Assembly (NCBI RefSeq): GCF_029962835.1
Contig: NC_080588.1
Location: forward strand, 60,660,001-60,724,000
DNA length: 64,000 bases
Direction: 5' to 3'
Source: Magnolia sinica
Taxonomy: Eukaryota > Streptophyta > Magnoliopsida > Magnoliales > Magnoliaceae
The translations under genes and the position numbers were made by a program. Of this stretch, positions 12,400-24,623 are shown in pieces (within the stretch, counting starts at the first letter, position 1; every line of letters begins with the position of its first letter). Below the pieces are notes generated by a model. The model saw nothing but the letters and a program-made list of their open reading frames with translations, made no database searches and was not told the DNA's origin.

Positions 12400-13940
12400 A
12401 AGTGTATCACTCCCGGACTAAATATATTGACGTGCGTCATCACTTTATCCGACAGATGTTAGAGGAAGAACTTAATTGACTTGTGCAGTTTTGCAAAATT
12501 GCGGGTTTTGTTTTCTATTTTAATTTTAATACTTTTTAAGGGTCTGTTTATTTTTCGAGAGTGTGGTGAAAGCAGAGTGAAATGGGTCATCATTACCCTG
12601 TCCAGCGTTTGGCAAGTGGTGTAAATGCACTCGATAAAGGCGGCCTGCAATTCGGATTTCCTAACATGGGAGCTTGGCGATTTCCAAGGGAAATCCTGAA
12701 CAAAATCGGTGATCTCCTCGAGGTAGCGACAAGACCATGCTCTTATTTCAGTGGTCCACTGGAGCATGTAGACAGGTCGTACGCTTCTTATATTACTCCA
12801 TTTTCATTGTCTTAAGGCTTCCACCTGCTCCAACTCCGGCATAGGTATAATCCTCTCCTTCTCTCCCGAAAAATATTACATTCTCTATTGATCATTTCAC
12901 GTTGTTAAGATGGAGATAATACCAGTCTTTGCTGATAATTGATTCTTCTTCTTCCTCCTCACAGGTGAGGAAGAGTTGGTATTTCAAGAGAAATATTCTG
13001 GTTCTCGGTGCGGAGTTCAGACGGGTACAGGAGGAAGAAATCGTTTACAAGTATGCATTTTCAGCCAAATGAAAGACTCCATCACCTTCCCCATTTTGGG
13101 TATCTTCTTTAATGATGTATAACAATGACGATACATGCATGTACCCTTCCTGTTGGAGGCCAATAAGATGGTTCTGTATGCGTGTCTCTGCGGGGAATCA
13201 CAGTCTTCTGCAGGGCCTCTGCTACCCTTCTCTTCTAATGGATCTTGAAAGAGCTGGTGGAGTTTCTTGGTTCCACGGCTATTATTGAAAGGGATTCCCT
13301 CAGCATTCAGTTTGTTCTTATTAGATTTTTTATTTCCTTTTGCACTCGCCACGGTGGAGATTGTGTACATTCTCCATCCGCACATCTCATTGCCCCCTTC
13401 TATGGATATATAAAGGCCCACGTGCATGTTGAACAACTCAGATTTTATACACACTTTCTACCCTCACATGTTCTGCACATGAACATTGTTATTTCCCTGT
13501 CCATAAGGCGTGGTTTTGGTTGATCCCTGACTGTGGGGCCATTTTCATGTATGTTCCTTACATTCACGCCATGCATCCATCTATTTTGAATGCTCATTTT
13601 ATAACAGAATCCTAAAAATGAAGTTGATCATAATCTAAGATTGACCACACCACAAGAAACACTGGTGACTGAGACTTTCAGTGGTCTACAACGTCCGTGT
13701 CTCCGTAAAATTTTCCTTAGTGTATTTCAAACATGGAAAATACTAATTATAGGTGGTTTTTGTAAAAAGTTTGATTTTCCAAATAGAAAAATATGTTATG
13801 ATAGGAGCCGGCATTTCACCCGAAATTACATTTGGAAGTAAAATTTGCTCTAAAAAGATGCATTTACGACATCCTTAAGAAATCAAACAGGCTCACTGGA
13901 AAACATGCTTAAGGCTTTTGGTGAGCAAAGGGAGTTCAAA
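12400..13940. other. Unassigned stretch after copia-2
   Basis: No recognisable coding domain. The left (GGGTCTGTTTATTTTT at about 12540) and right (AAATCAAACAGGCTC at about 13879) edges look like weak inverted ends of the CTGTTTG type seen in some plant DNA transposons. No matching target duplication was found. A 145-codon minus-strand frame (13017-13454) shows no family features. Confidence 0.3.
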
Positions 13941-13959
13941 GCTAAGGTGTTTTTGTGGT

Positions 13960-14135
13960 TTTTAGGGTATGTTCTCAGAGCAGTAAGTTTTTCGATCTTT
14001 TGTAACATTGATTACCATAGTAGATTTATTGTCGCTTTATGCCATGGTTTTTTTTCCGAGAGAATTTTTTCACATAAAACCTTATGTTCTACGTGTACTT
14101 TGTTGTTTGCTTCCACGCATCCCCCAAAAAGTAAA
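13960..14135 (+). mobile_element. copia-type LTR fragment
   Basis: The stretch ATTGTCGCTTTATGCCATGG, then TTTTTTCACATAAAACC...TGTTC, closely parallels the R/U5 region of the copia-2 LTR at 9485-9560. No gag follows, so it is a solo LTR or a truncated remnant. Confidence 0.6.
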
Positions 14136-14159
14136 CCACCACACAAAAAAATATAAAGA

Positions 14160-17000
14160 TATGTGGAACCATAAGCATCTTCCCTCTCTAAGTGTAGCCT
14201 ACCCATTTATTAAATTTCTCCTAATTTCCTCCACCTTCTCTGATTCCTCCGGTTTTTTTAGCTCGTTCTCATCTCAAATGTGCGTCACGCGTGCTATACT
14301 TCTCCTAGTTTATTAGGAGAAGAAGATAAACAACGTGGCATACTAGGGTAGGGTTCTTCTGAGTAAGTTGGGTTTGAAAATGTGAAAAATAGGTGTCTTC
14401 TTTATTATATAGAAATGAGATTAGGGTATGATAGGGATAGAGATTTAAGATAGTTTTCGGATTGCTAGAGGGTCCTAATCAATAGTAATAATATAAACTA
14501 CATTTGTTAGCTAATTCCAAACGCACGTGGGAGCCCTGTCCAACCACATACAGGCAAACGTGCACGTGAAAAGCATGAGATCTAAGCTTTCTATTAGATG
14601 AGCTACACTTCTTAGATCTTCCGGCCTAAAATTCTGGTCATTCGCACCTCAAGCAGGCCACACCATACAAAATAAATGAACAGCTGGAAAACGTTGACCA
14701 TCGGTTTACTTTCTGCATTGTGGCCCACCAGATGAGTGAAATGATCTGATTTTTTGAAGCAGAAAACGTGGGCATCTTTTCCAAATAGATGGAGAGTTCA
14801 GATCTCAAACATGTGTCCCATATTGGCATGTGTGCCTGCGTGTGCATGGACAGGGCTACACACGCATGTGGAATTAGCGATTGGTTAGTTGCAGTGGACT
14901 TCGTCAGGTTTGCATTATGCGTCTTATTTACACGTAGTGAGGTTACATACTTATAATACAATAGCTGATATTTTGACCCTTGTTTTTTGATACAAGCACC
15001 CCATTTGCTGGAATTTCTTAAGAAAAGTAGAAAGAAAGGGGTGTGTTTATATAAAGCAGGAGTTGTAAATATCATTTCTATCTAGAGTTCTCATCTTTGA
15101 CATTGCTTTGGCTCATGTAACTGGAAGACAATAAACAAATGGAGGAATGATCATAAGCCCAAGTGGAGATAAATATTATATGGTCCACCGTGGATTTACA
15201 GACCACGTATTACGTGTATGCAATATCCGATCCGTCTAAAAGATTGTATACACCTTTAAGAATATTGGATGCCGATAATCAGATGATCCATGGATCATTT
15301 GGGACACGTTGTATAAAATAATGGACTACCAATGGATCAATTCAAATATATATGTGGCCCGTATGACAATTGGATCAGTGTTATGTGGTATGAAATAATA
15401 TTTCAAGTACTGTAAAACCTTTTTGACGGCTCAGATGTAATATAAACATGACATGCTAGCTGTAGATACAAGTTGGACAGTAACGTTCCTGTCCATTAAA
15501 CAGTACAGAGGTTTGATTGAATGCATTCGGACTTATCACAATACGATATGTCGGAACGATCCAAACCGTTGATATAATGGTTCTCACTTTGTATGGTAGA
15601 TACCAATAAATAAAGCTCTTAATTTGGATTAGTCCATCCCTTTGATAATTTGGCTCTTTGTATAATCAAAGGATTAAAATATTCAATCTGAGACTTTTTT
15701 AGCGTATCCCCAATCTAATGGGAGCCCTATCAGATAAACGGTTTGGATCAGTGACAAGAATCCAAATCCAATAGCTGAATCCCTACTAAGTGCACACCTT
15801 ACACCAAGAAAGAGAAACACGTGTGTGAGATTGGATCCATTCTCGGTGCGATCACCACCTTCGAAAATCAGGCTTCTACGATCATCAGGCAGCCCAAACG
15901 TGTACACAATAAATGGACGGTTAATAAGAATTCACTAGCATTTGTGGCCCACCTGATGATCAGATCGGCCTAATTTTTTAGACATAGCATCTCCGCTACA
16001 GGGATAGCCTGATGAGCGACTCCGATCTCAAGCACTTGTTCCTGGTTCCATATGGTACTGATGTACGGCTCTCAAGAAACCCAAATTAAAGGTCCCTTGA
16101 TCAAGCAATCCTAACCGTTCAATAATAGCTATTGAATGGATGGTCAAAAGTAAAATAGTGAGTGGTGAAAATTCAAAGCGAAGAATCTGATGATTGGTAT
16201 TATTTCTCGTTGCAATCATAGGCTTGCAAGTTACCTCCCTCCACAGTAGGGTCAGGGAGTTTCGGACAGTCTGTATTGCCGTACAACCATGCCATGTGTA
16301 GAGTTGAAGAGTCACCACCATTTAGGTCTAGCCCTAAACAGAGACATGTGAAGTCTGATAAATCCACTTGCATTTGGGCCCTACCAATCCAGACAAAGCA
16401 CGCATGCCACTGTGGCTTGCGTGTGCAGGACTTGAGCTTTTCATCAGGTGGTCCACAGTGTTTTTTAAGTACGGACTAAAGAAAAATTTCTAGCCATCCA
16501 TTTGTTTAGTACAGTGGCCCAAGATTGAAATGGCCTGATTTTTGGAGGAAAGGACCTAAACAGTGAGGCCCACCTAATGGAAAGCTTGGATCTGAAACAC
16601 GTGTTATATTGGCATGTGGATGGGAATTCCGGGCGTATGTGGGCTTATCAAAGGTCCAGATTCATACCACTAATACACGTAACTACTGTAAGCATGACAC
16701 GGTCGGCCGGACCCACAAAACCCAGACCAATATATCAATATCCGGAATTCAAACCTATGTTGAACCATCCATTTGATGTCCACCAATTGGATGGTTACGA
16801 TCATCTAATAACTGTATGACTTTGGATATGCTTCATGCACATTTGGGCCCACGGTTTGGACAGTGTAGATTGACTTGTATTGAGCATGTCCATTGGATGA
16901 GCCACTACTGGTTAATAAATGTTGGAAAGCGCATGCAATGGTCCGGATTGGCTGGTGTACCACACACTACATATATAGCTGATGTATTGACGTCAGCAAG
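14160..17000. other. Gene-free stretch with GGCCCACC-type motifs
   Basis: No coding domain was recognised. Scattered GGTGGGCC/GGCCCACC motifs and phrases shared with the palindromic repeat family occur (for example near 16420-16570). The longest frame (14638-15075, minus) has no family features. Confidence 0.4.
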
Positions 17001-17004
17001 TTCT

Positions 17005-17435
17005 GTGGGTCCCATCATGAGGTATGTGTTATATCCAAACCGTCCATCCATTTGGCGAGATCGTATTAAGGATTGAGACGAAAAACAAGACAGATTTAAA
17101 GATCAAATGGACCACACTACAAAAAGCCGTGGGGGATTGAACGTCTACCATTGAAACCCTTTTGGGGGTCACAGAAGTTTCGGATCAATATGAAATTTGT
17201 TTTTCCTCTTCATTCATGTATTTGTGACCTTATTAACAGGTTAGATGGAAAATAAACGTTACGGTGGGCACTAGGAATTTTTTAACGGTGAAAATCATTA
17301 TCCTTGCTGCTATTTTTGGTGTGGTCCATTTGAGCTTTAGATATGATTCATTTTTTTTTCTAATGCTCTAAAATGATATCGAAAAATGGATGAATGGTGT
17401 GAATATAATAAATACATTATTGTGGAGCCCATGTA
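17005..17435. repeat. Copy of the GTGGGCCC palindromic repeat family
   Basis: It starts GTGGGTCCCATCATGAGGTA, then runs CCGTCCATCCATTTGG and ends in the inverted form AAAATGATATCGAAAAATGG...GTGGAGCCCA. The two halves are imperfect reverse complements, as in the other copies. It is non-coding. No target duplication was resolved here. Confidence 0.65.
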
Positions 17436-18924
17436 ACTTTGATCTCCACATTGTGGATGAATGGTGTGAATAATGGGGAACATTGGTGAGGGGGAAGCCC
17501 ACCGTAGAAACTTCCAGATGGAATGTGGAGTCCTCCGTATGGTTTATAGATCATCCAACCCATTCATCAGGTGTGCCTCACAAGGATAAAGGAACTCACC
17601 AAAAATCAAACCATTCCAAAACTTAGGTGGGCCATATACAGGCCATGGATTACACATTGCTGCCTGTGGTGTGTCCCACCTGACTTTTGGATCTGGATGA
17701 TTCTTGGGATGCACAGTGAAAACGTGGGAGTGCACCAGATTCACAATCTGGATTCCCCATAAATATCATGGGTGGGCCCCACACAACTCAAAAATATAGT
17801 AATTACCATAAATCCACGATCATTAGATATATCGTGGGCCATTATTTTCTATCAATGTCTGGGGCTGAACAATATCCAGGATGAGCCTATAGATAGGATA
17901 TCAGTTGGACAAAAGCCGTTTGGATGTTCGTAACCGTCCAATAAACAGCAAGCAGTTTTTGGATACCAACAAAGTGCTAGATCATCATTTGGACGGTTGG
18001 GAGAGGTGTATGAGAGCCAAACAGACGTGCACCAAACGCAAGGAGGGCATTCATATGACCGTTTTACACCTGAACAAACCTTCACACTTCAGCATAAGTT
18101 GGGTCATTTACTTCTATTAGCTGGGACCCAGCATCACCTAGACTCCTCTCCTGTTAGAATTTGACGTTGCCGAAAAATATAAAAAATAAATTTATGAAAA
18201 ATTATTTCACCAGGCTGAATGAATGACGTATAAAATATGCTGTCCTTAAAGCGTGATTCGCCCCTTATCAACTGCTAATGGGTTACACGCGAATTGCTTC
18301 GAGGATAAGACAAGCCTTATTTGGATCCAGCGTGCAGCAATCACAATAGGTCCACTATGGAACAATTTTAACTAGAACTGGGCATATCTGACCTGATCCG
18401 ATGGATCCGACCCGATTAGACCCTATTCAACCCGTTCCGAACCGAACTGACGACCTGGATCGATGCGGATTGGGTAGGGTCATTCAAATCCGACAGTTTT
18501 CGGATCAAGATCGGGTTACAGTTAATCCAGACTGATCCGATCCGAAAACCCGATCCGAATGGATCCGGACCGTCCCGATCCGACCCGATCCGGAGTGGTT
18601 CTTATTAGTAATTCTACTACTTTTCCAGTGGTATGGTCCAATTAGAGCTTTGGATATGCATCAATTTTTCAACCACTAAAATGATCTGAAAAAATGAATG
18701 GACGGCGTGGATAAACCACATGCATTCACGGTGTGCCCCAACAGAGTCTAGTTAGTATAATAAGAAGAGGTTTGTTGGTGTACCATATACACAGCAATAT
18801 AACTGTTGTAGGATAGGATAGCTAATCTAGGCTATAGGTTATAGTTGGAGGTGTGTGTCGTGCGAAGACGAGCACTGACGCTCCCTCGAGCTCCGAGTTG
18901 TACGAACGGTTTAAAGGAGATCAA

Positions 18925-19385
18925 ACTTAAATGGGCCCCATAGTGATGTATTTATTATATCTACACCGTTCATTTATTTTTAGAGATCATTTTAAAACAT
19001 TATCCAAAAAATAAATCATATCCAAAGATCATGTGGACCACACCACAAATAGCAGCGGAGATAATGATTTTCATCGCTAAACAATTTGTAGGGCCCACCA
19101 TAATGTTTATTTTCCATCCAATCTGTTCATAAGGTCACAAAGACCTGAATTAAGAGGCAAAATAAATTTCAAATTGATCCAAAACTTCTGTGAGGCCTGT
19201 GACCCCCAAAAGGCTTTCAATGGTAGACGTTCAATCCCCACTGCTTTTTTCAGTGTGGTCCACCTAATGGTTAGATCTACCTTATTTTTCGTCTCAAGCC
19301 TTAAAACTAGCTCACCAAATGGATGGACGGTTTGGATATAACACATGTTCTATGATCAGACCCACAGAACTTGCTAACATAAAGG
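18925..19385. repeat. GTGGGCCC palindromic element nested in hAT (copy B)
   Basis: It runs from ATGGGCCCCATAGTGATG to CAGACCCACAGAAC, with the two halves inverted relative to each other. A perfect 26-bp direct repeat (18884-18909 and 19452-19477) brackets it. It has no coding capacity. Confidence 0.65.
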
Positions 19386-19485
19386 CAGCAATGTGGGCAC
19401 TTTCGTACACGGCACGCTGCACGTTGTGCTGTACACGTAAAGCATATAGCGCCTCGAGCTCCGAGTTGTACGAACGGCTCAAATG

Positions 19486-19991
19486 GGAACGGAGTGGTTG
19501 GTGGTCTGTGGGCCCCAAAATGATGTATGCGTTTCATCCGTGTCGTCCATCTATTTTTCCAGGTCATTTTATGGTGTGAGACAAAAAATGAGGTTTATCC
19601 AAATCTCAAGTGGAACACATTACAGGAAACAGTGTTGAATGAGTGTTGACCATTAAAAAACTTTTGGGTGCCATAAAAGTTTTGGATCAATCTATTTTTT
19701 ATTTTTTCCATTCATTTGGACCTTTATGACCTAATCAACAGATTGGATTTCAAAGAAACAGTACATTGGGCATTAGAAGGATTTTAATTGTGGTATCCAA
19801 TCACTATTGTTTTCCTGTGGTGTGGTCCACCTAAGATTTATATCCCTCTCATATTTTGGGTCAAGTGCTAAAATGATCTTTAAAAATGGATAAATGGAAT
19901 GGATTAAAACCACACATCATGGTGGGTCCCACAGAGCACCAACCACCAGCCACAGGGCTGGTGTGGCAGGGGAGTTGCCAATCCGGTTTCC
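19486..19991. mobile_element. MULE-like foldback MITE with perfect 9-bp target duplication
   Basis: The ends are GGAACGGAGTGGTTGG (left) and CCAATCCGGTTTCC (right; GGAAACCGGATTGG in reverse). Each is followed inward by GTGGGCCC and then by inverted halves that meet in the centre. The 9-bp sequence GCTCAAATG flanks it exactly (19477-19485 and 19992-20000). A 9-bp duplication is typical of Mutator-like elements. It is inserted inside the hAT element at 18373-20358. Confidence 0.8.
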
Positions 19992-20789
19992 GCTCAAATG
20001 AGATTATCATCACATATCCATACCGTCTATCCATTTTTCGTGATCATTTTAGAGCATTTGGAAAAAAAACCCGAATCATATCTAAAGCTCTAATGGACCA
20101 CACTGAAAATAGTAGCAAGGATAATGATTTTCACCATTAAAAAAAAGCCAATCTAAATTGTACCCAACCCGATCCAACTCGGTTTCCCTGACCAAGTCGG
20201 ACTCGGTTCAGGTCAGGCCAACCGTGTGTTGGATCGGTTTGAGTCCTGTGTCCCGGACCCGGTCCCAGATCGGATCGGGTTCAGATCAAGTCAGCTACAT
20301 TTCAGACCGGGTCGAGTTGGACCGAATCCGATCTAATTCAGTCCGATGCCCAGCTCTAGTTTTAACGCAGCAAATCTCTTCTCGCAGACTCAGACGGTAG
20401 AGATGTTCACAATATTCTATACTAGAGATTTAGATTGTATCTGATTTGATGGGAGAGATGGTGTGTTGAGATGATGAAATCGGACTCGAATGGTCCAGTT
20501 TATATAGGCATCAGGTAGTGGACCGTTGCTAGACGGCTATCAATGGTTCAGAACGTTTGGATAACGTTTCTGACCGTTGATCATTAACTCCAAACGTTTC
20601 TGGTCATCGGATTAAAGGATCTGACCATTGGATCGTCATGGTCCGTCCATTTTCAAACCGTTTGGCTTTCAAGGCAAAGAGCCGTTTTCAGAAACTGCTG
20701 AACGTTTTGGATTTATGATCCGACCGTTCTTAGTCTCTTATAAAACTCAAACCATTTTAGACCCCACCACACACAGGCACTGACCAGAC

Positions 20790-21203
20790 CTATCGTGTCG
20801 AGGTCACATCGTTTGCGACACGATGCACAAGTGCAAAGTGTGCCATCTAGCACCACTACAGTCACACTACTTCATTGCCTCACTGCCCATGCCCTCACCC
20901 TCACCCACACCCGTGCCTGTGCCTGAGCCCGAGCGCGCTCACGTGTGCGTGCGTGTGTGTGTTCCAATACTACGCACTGGAACATGCAACCCGAGTATCA
21001 CCTCTTCCAAAAACTCCAAGTAAGAATACTCTTCATAAGATCTCATATAAACCACACAACTTTTCTTTATATTTCCGATGTGGGACAAAGCAGACACACC
21101 GCACTTTTTAATTCAAAATTTTCAAAAAATGTTTTGGCGAGAAATTCTCGAAATTTTGAAAATTTCGAATTTTCATTTTTTCAAAAACTACTGATTTTTA
21201 ACA
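20790..21203 (-). repeat. copia-3 left (3') LTR, portion matched to the right LTR
   Basis: This shares long near-identical stretches with 25234-25588: TCACACCGCACTTTTTAATTC-like sequence, AGATCTCATATAAACCACAC and the AAATTCTCGAAA zone. Its right edge ends ACA at 21203 next to the polypurine tract. The LTR probably continues left of 20790, perhaps to 20404, but the right copy is truncated so this cannot be aligned. Confidence 0.8.
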
Positions 21204-21215
21204 ATCCCCTACTGG
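21204..21215 (-). other. copia-3 polypurine tract
   Basis: On the minus strand the sequence reads CCAGTAGGGGAT directly before the LTR start TGTTAAAAATC. This is the expected second-strand primer for reverse transcription. Confidence 0.7.
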
Positions 21216-21723
21216 TTTTTTAAAACAATGAAAAACTCTGCCAGAATAATAACAATTATTATGCATAAAAAAATATATCTTGCGATTTGAATCTTTCCTT
21301 AGTGTAAGTATTTTAAAGTTATTTCGAAATTTCTAGTTGCTACAGCATTGAACCAGTTATTCATATATGATATAACCGACAATACTACACATATAATAGC
21401 TCCTGCGCTATGTGTTCCTTCATAATCTTGCTTAGCACTTTTCATGGCCATGTACTTATCCTGTTTCATGAACGATCCCGAGATAACTCTAACTCCCATG
21501 AGAAGTGGCACCACTTCAACGTTCACATAGGTGAAATCCTTCCAGTGTTTCCGTTAAAATACTTGTCCTATTTGACTGGACTTCATTAAGAGTTTAATAT
21601 TCATCCCTCTTTTATAACGGCCAGCACTTTCATCCTGGATGAGGTTATTTTAATTTTTAGTGCCGAAACTTTTCACTTATCAATGAATTGTTGTTCCCAT
21701 TAAACCCAATCTTTAGAGATTTT

Positions 21724-22146
21724 CTAATTTTGGGTTGGGTTTTCTTCACTAGTGAAACTCTGAGTAAAGAGTTTCAACCTCATCCCTCTAGATGTTGTCC
21801 TTACTATCTCTCTCGTCAGAGGTTTAGTAAAAGGATCAGCCAAGTTATTACTCGACTTCACATATGAGATTACAATGATTCTATCTTGAATCAATTGTCT
21901 TATATAGTCATGTCTCAAACTTATGTATTTGGACTTCCCATTATAGGTACCGTTATAGGCTCTCGCTAGAGTGGCTTCACTATCACAATGAAGTGAAACA
22001 GCCAGTATAAGCTTCGCATAGAATGAGATTTCTAATAGAAGATCACTTAACCACTCAGCCTCTTTGCCTATAGCATCCAAAGCTATGAACTCAGATTCCA
22101 TAGTTGAGTGCATTATGCAAGTTTGTTTCTTGGAACCCCAAGACAC
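21724..22146 (-). pseudogene. copia-3 RNase H domain and pol C-terminus
   Basis: [33 protein letters not shown] is the copia RNase H block (usually W-S-KQ-----ST-EAE--A). It is followed by [12 protein letters not shown] and [15 protein letters not shown], which correspond to the C-terminal H--I--R-H-IR block, then [15 protein letters not shown]. The frame is open for 140 codons. It continues the pol gene after a short break from the RT frame at 22252-22629. Confidence 0.85.
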
Positions 22147-22251
22147 AGCTGCACCTTCTAGGGTGAATATCTACCCTGTAGTGGACTTGTTGTCCCCTGC
22201 ACTCGATATCCAACTTGCATCGGTATATCCTTCTAACACTACTGGAAATTC

Positions 22252-23110
22252 TCAGTAAAATAACCCTAGTTCTTTGGTTTCCTTAAGATAACCTAGAACT
22301 CTACTTATTGCTTTCCAGTGTTCAACACTTAGATTACTCGTAAACCTACTTAGTTTACTCACAGTGTATGTTATATCCGATCTTGTGCATTGCATTGCAT
22401 ACATAAGACTGTCTATAGCACTAGCATAATCTAGTTGTGCAACTGCTCTTCCACTGTTTTCTTTTAACTTGATACTTGGATCAAACGGGGTCTTTGCCTC
22501 TTTACTTTTCAAGTGATTAAACTTGTTTATTATTTTTTCAATATAATGAGACTGGCATAATACAAAACCCCTACTATGTTTTTTAACTTTGATACTTAAT
22601 ATAGTATCCACTTGTCCAAGATCCTTCATTTTGAAAAAACTGAAGAGAGAAACTTCTTGGTTTCAGGTACACCTTCCATTTTATTACTGATTATTAACAT
22701 ATTATTTACATACAAGCATATGATTACAACCTAATCATTACACACTTTTGAATATATGCATTTATGAGCAATATTATGTTCAAAACCATAGGAAATTTAT
22801 CATGCTACTGTTTTGGTACTTGCTTTAATCCATACAAAGACTTAACAAGTCTATACACTTTTCTTTCATTTCCTGATAGAACAAACCCTTCTAGTTGCTC
22901 CATATATACCTCCTCATTGAGATCACCATTCAGGAATGCTGTCTTCACGTCCGTTTGATGGATATTATAGAGATAATGTATGGATGCTAGAGTGAATAAG
23001 ATCCTAATCGATGTTATTCGAACTACTGGTGCATAAGTGTCAAAATAATTGACTCCTTCTTTCTGTCGAAAACCCTTAGCAACTACCTTAAAGGTTTAAA
23101 TTGTATCCTC
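22252..23110 (-). pseudogene. copia-3 reverse transcriptase, catalytic DD changed to NN
   Basis: The N-terminal part (about 22780-23110) reads FRQKEGVNYFDTYAPVVRI...TDVKTAFLNGDLNEEVYMEQ, with the first catalytic aspartate kept. The YVDD motif at about 22690-22710 reads YVNN instead. The C-terminal part (22252-22629) reads MKDLGQVDTILSIKV...LCQSHYIEKII, corresponding to the usual MKDLG-A--ILG--I block. Frame breaks separate the parts. With both paired aspartates lost the polymerase cannot work. Confidence 0.85.
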
Positions 23111-23537
23111 TGTGTGATATTTTTTCTTAAATACCCACTTACAACCTATTGGTTTAGAACCTGGAGGTAAATCTACCAATTCTCATGTTTGGTTAGATAT
23201 TATGGAATCCATTTCATCATTAATGTCCTCTTTCCAAAAAGTGGAATCTCTTGAAATGATAGTTTCACTAAAAGTTTTAGGTTCATCTTATATAGTTAAA
23301 ACTATAGGTATTTTTCTAATCGCATTCTCTCTATCACCCTCAACTAGATGAAATGAGAGTCGCTGAGGGTCTATTTGATTAGGATCAAGACTTTTTTTTA
23401 TTCTTTCTCTTTAACTCCTACGAGGTTCACTTGGAATTATTTCTTCTATTTATGTTTCCTTTATAGTTTCATTAGGGGATTGAATCTCAGCATTCTTTTT
23501 CTCTGTGAATACAGAATTTTCAAAGAACTCTACATCT

Positions 23538-24482
23538 CTATATTCTATGATTATATTGGAGTCTAAGTCTAGAAGTCTTAATATGTTGTGCATATCCTAT
23601 AAGGACGAACTTAATAGCTCTTAGTCCTAACTTAGTTCTTTTAAGTTCTGGAGTTCTGCAGTATGCAAAACACCCCCATACTCTAAGATACCCTATATTT
23701 GGTTTTCTTTCTTTCCATATTTCGTATGGAGAGGTTTTGGTTTTCTTAGATGGAATTCGATTTAAAACATGACATGTAGCTAACAGTGCTTCTCCCCACA
23801 GGTTTAATAGCAATTGTACTTGTATTAGCATTGAGTTGACCATTTCTACTAATGTCCTATTTTTTCTTTCTACTACACCATTTTGTTGTGGTGTATAAGG
23901 TACTGCGCACTGATGTATTATGCAGTGTTCTTCATAATAGTTAGAAAATTCATTAGAGAAATATTCTCCTCCTCGATTACTACGAAGGACTTTAATATTT
24001 TTAACTAATTGATTTTCTGCTTCAGATTTATAGATCTTGAATGCATTAAATACTTCATCTTTCGATTTTAACAGATATACATATACATATCTTGAACGAT
24101 CATCTATAAACGTTATAAAGTACCTTTTACCTCCACGAGTAAGAACGCCATTTAGTTCACATTTGTCCATTTGCATTAAGTCTAATATTTGAGATGATCT
24201 CTCAACGCTAGGGAATGGTTTCGTTATTATTTTAGACCGTATGCATACTTCACATTTATCTTTGTTACTATCATTGTATGATATTAGGCCGTTCTTAGCC
24301 ATGAGTCTTATGGTATTGTACCCAATATGGGCTAATCTACCATGCCATAGCGTTACAAACTCAATCATGTAAACAGAAGAATTCTTTTCATTCAGAGATA
24401 ATTTGATCATCCCATTATAAGCGTATCCCTTACTCACAAAGTTCTCATTCTTGGACAAGATCAGCTTGCCCGATTCAAACAC
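23538..24482 (-). pseudogene. copia-3 integrase fragment
   Basis: This 314-codon open frame contains the GAG-pre-integrase motif (LWHGRLAHIGYNTIRLMAKNGLI...CEVCIRSK), a zinc-binding HHCC-type domain. The integrase core follows: a first aspartate in MQMDKCELNG, FIDDRSRY, then LRSNRGGEYFSNEF, PYTPQQNGVVERKNRTLVEM and an APYEIW-like KTSPYEIW. In the second catalytic position the usual D of LRSDRGGEY is N. The third catalytic E (VVERKN) is kept. The frame is otherwise long and open, which suggests moderate age. Confidence 0.88.
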
Positions 24483-24623
24483 AACCCTAATCCCAGATTT
24501 GCTTAAGAGATCCCCTGAGACAAGATTCTTCTTTATGTCTGGGACATGCAGTACGTTGGTCAGGATTACCTTCTTTCTAGAGGAAAAAAGTAATTTTACG
24601 GTTCATTTGCCTGCAACTTTCAA

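Larger units (their letters stand above)
9200..12400 (+). mobile_element. Degenerate Ty1/copia retrotransposon (copia-2), plus strand
   Basis: A 5' LTR-like region ends near 9637 with the copia hallmark GTCACTTTATGTTATGG...TTTTTCACATAAA, and a TATATAAG box lies near 9362. A degenerate initiator-Met primer site (TAGTATCATAGTG, compare TGGTATCAGAGTG) follows near 9638. Gag starts at about 9680, then protease near 10640-10910, the pre-integrase block WHAHLGRISGRG near 11020, and integrase near 11890-12370 (EFNQYYKNEEIVRHNTVRHT, FGVV, VKGYKLYD). RT and the 3' LTR are missing. A MITE with a microsatellite interrupts it at 11118-11760. Multiple stops show it is inactive. Confidence 0.85.
18373..20358. 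mobile_element. Non-autonomous hAT-type element with 8-bp target duplication
   Basis: The ends are TAGAACTGGGCAT (left) and ATGCCCAGCTCTA (right), inverted with one mismatch. They are flanked by ATTTTAAC (18365-18372) and GTTTTAAC (20359-20366), an 8-bp duplication with one change, as expected for hAT transposons. Both subterminal zones are dense in GATCCGA/CCGACCCG motifs, a usual hAT feature for transposase binding. No transposase is encoded. The interior holds at least two nested palindromic elements. Confidence 0.8.

Noticed and set aside
13017..13454. 145-codon minus-strand open frame
   Set aside because: No recognisable domain or typical composition. It overlaps other frames and has no splice or promoter context. 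A chance frame is likely in 64 kb of plant DNA.
12541..13893. Possible DNA transposon with CTGTTTG-type inverted ends
   Set aside because: The ends match poorly and no target duplication was found, so it is mentioned only in the description of the unassigned stretch.
14638..15075. 145-codon minus-strand open frame
   Set aside because: No family features, and it lies in repeat-like sequence with GGCCCACC motifs.
20404..20790. Exact left edge of copia-3 LTR at TGTTCACAATATTC
   Set aside because: The right LTR is truncated and no 5-bp duplication matching ATTCC was found, so the edge cannot be fixed.
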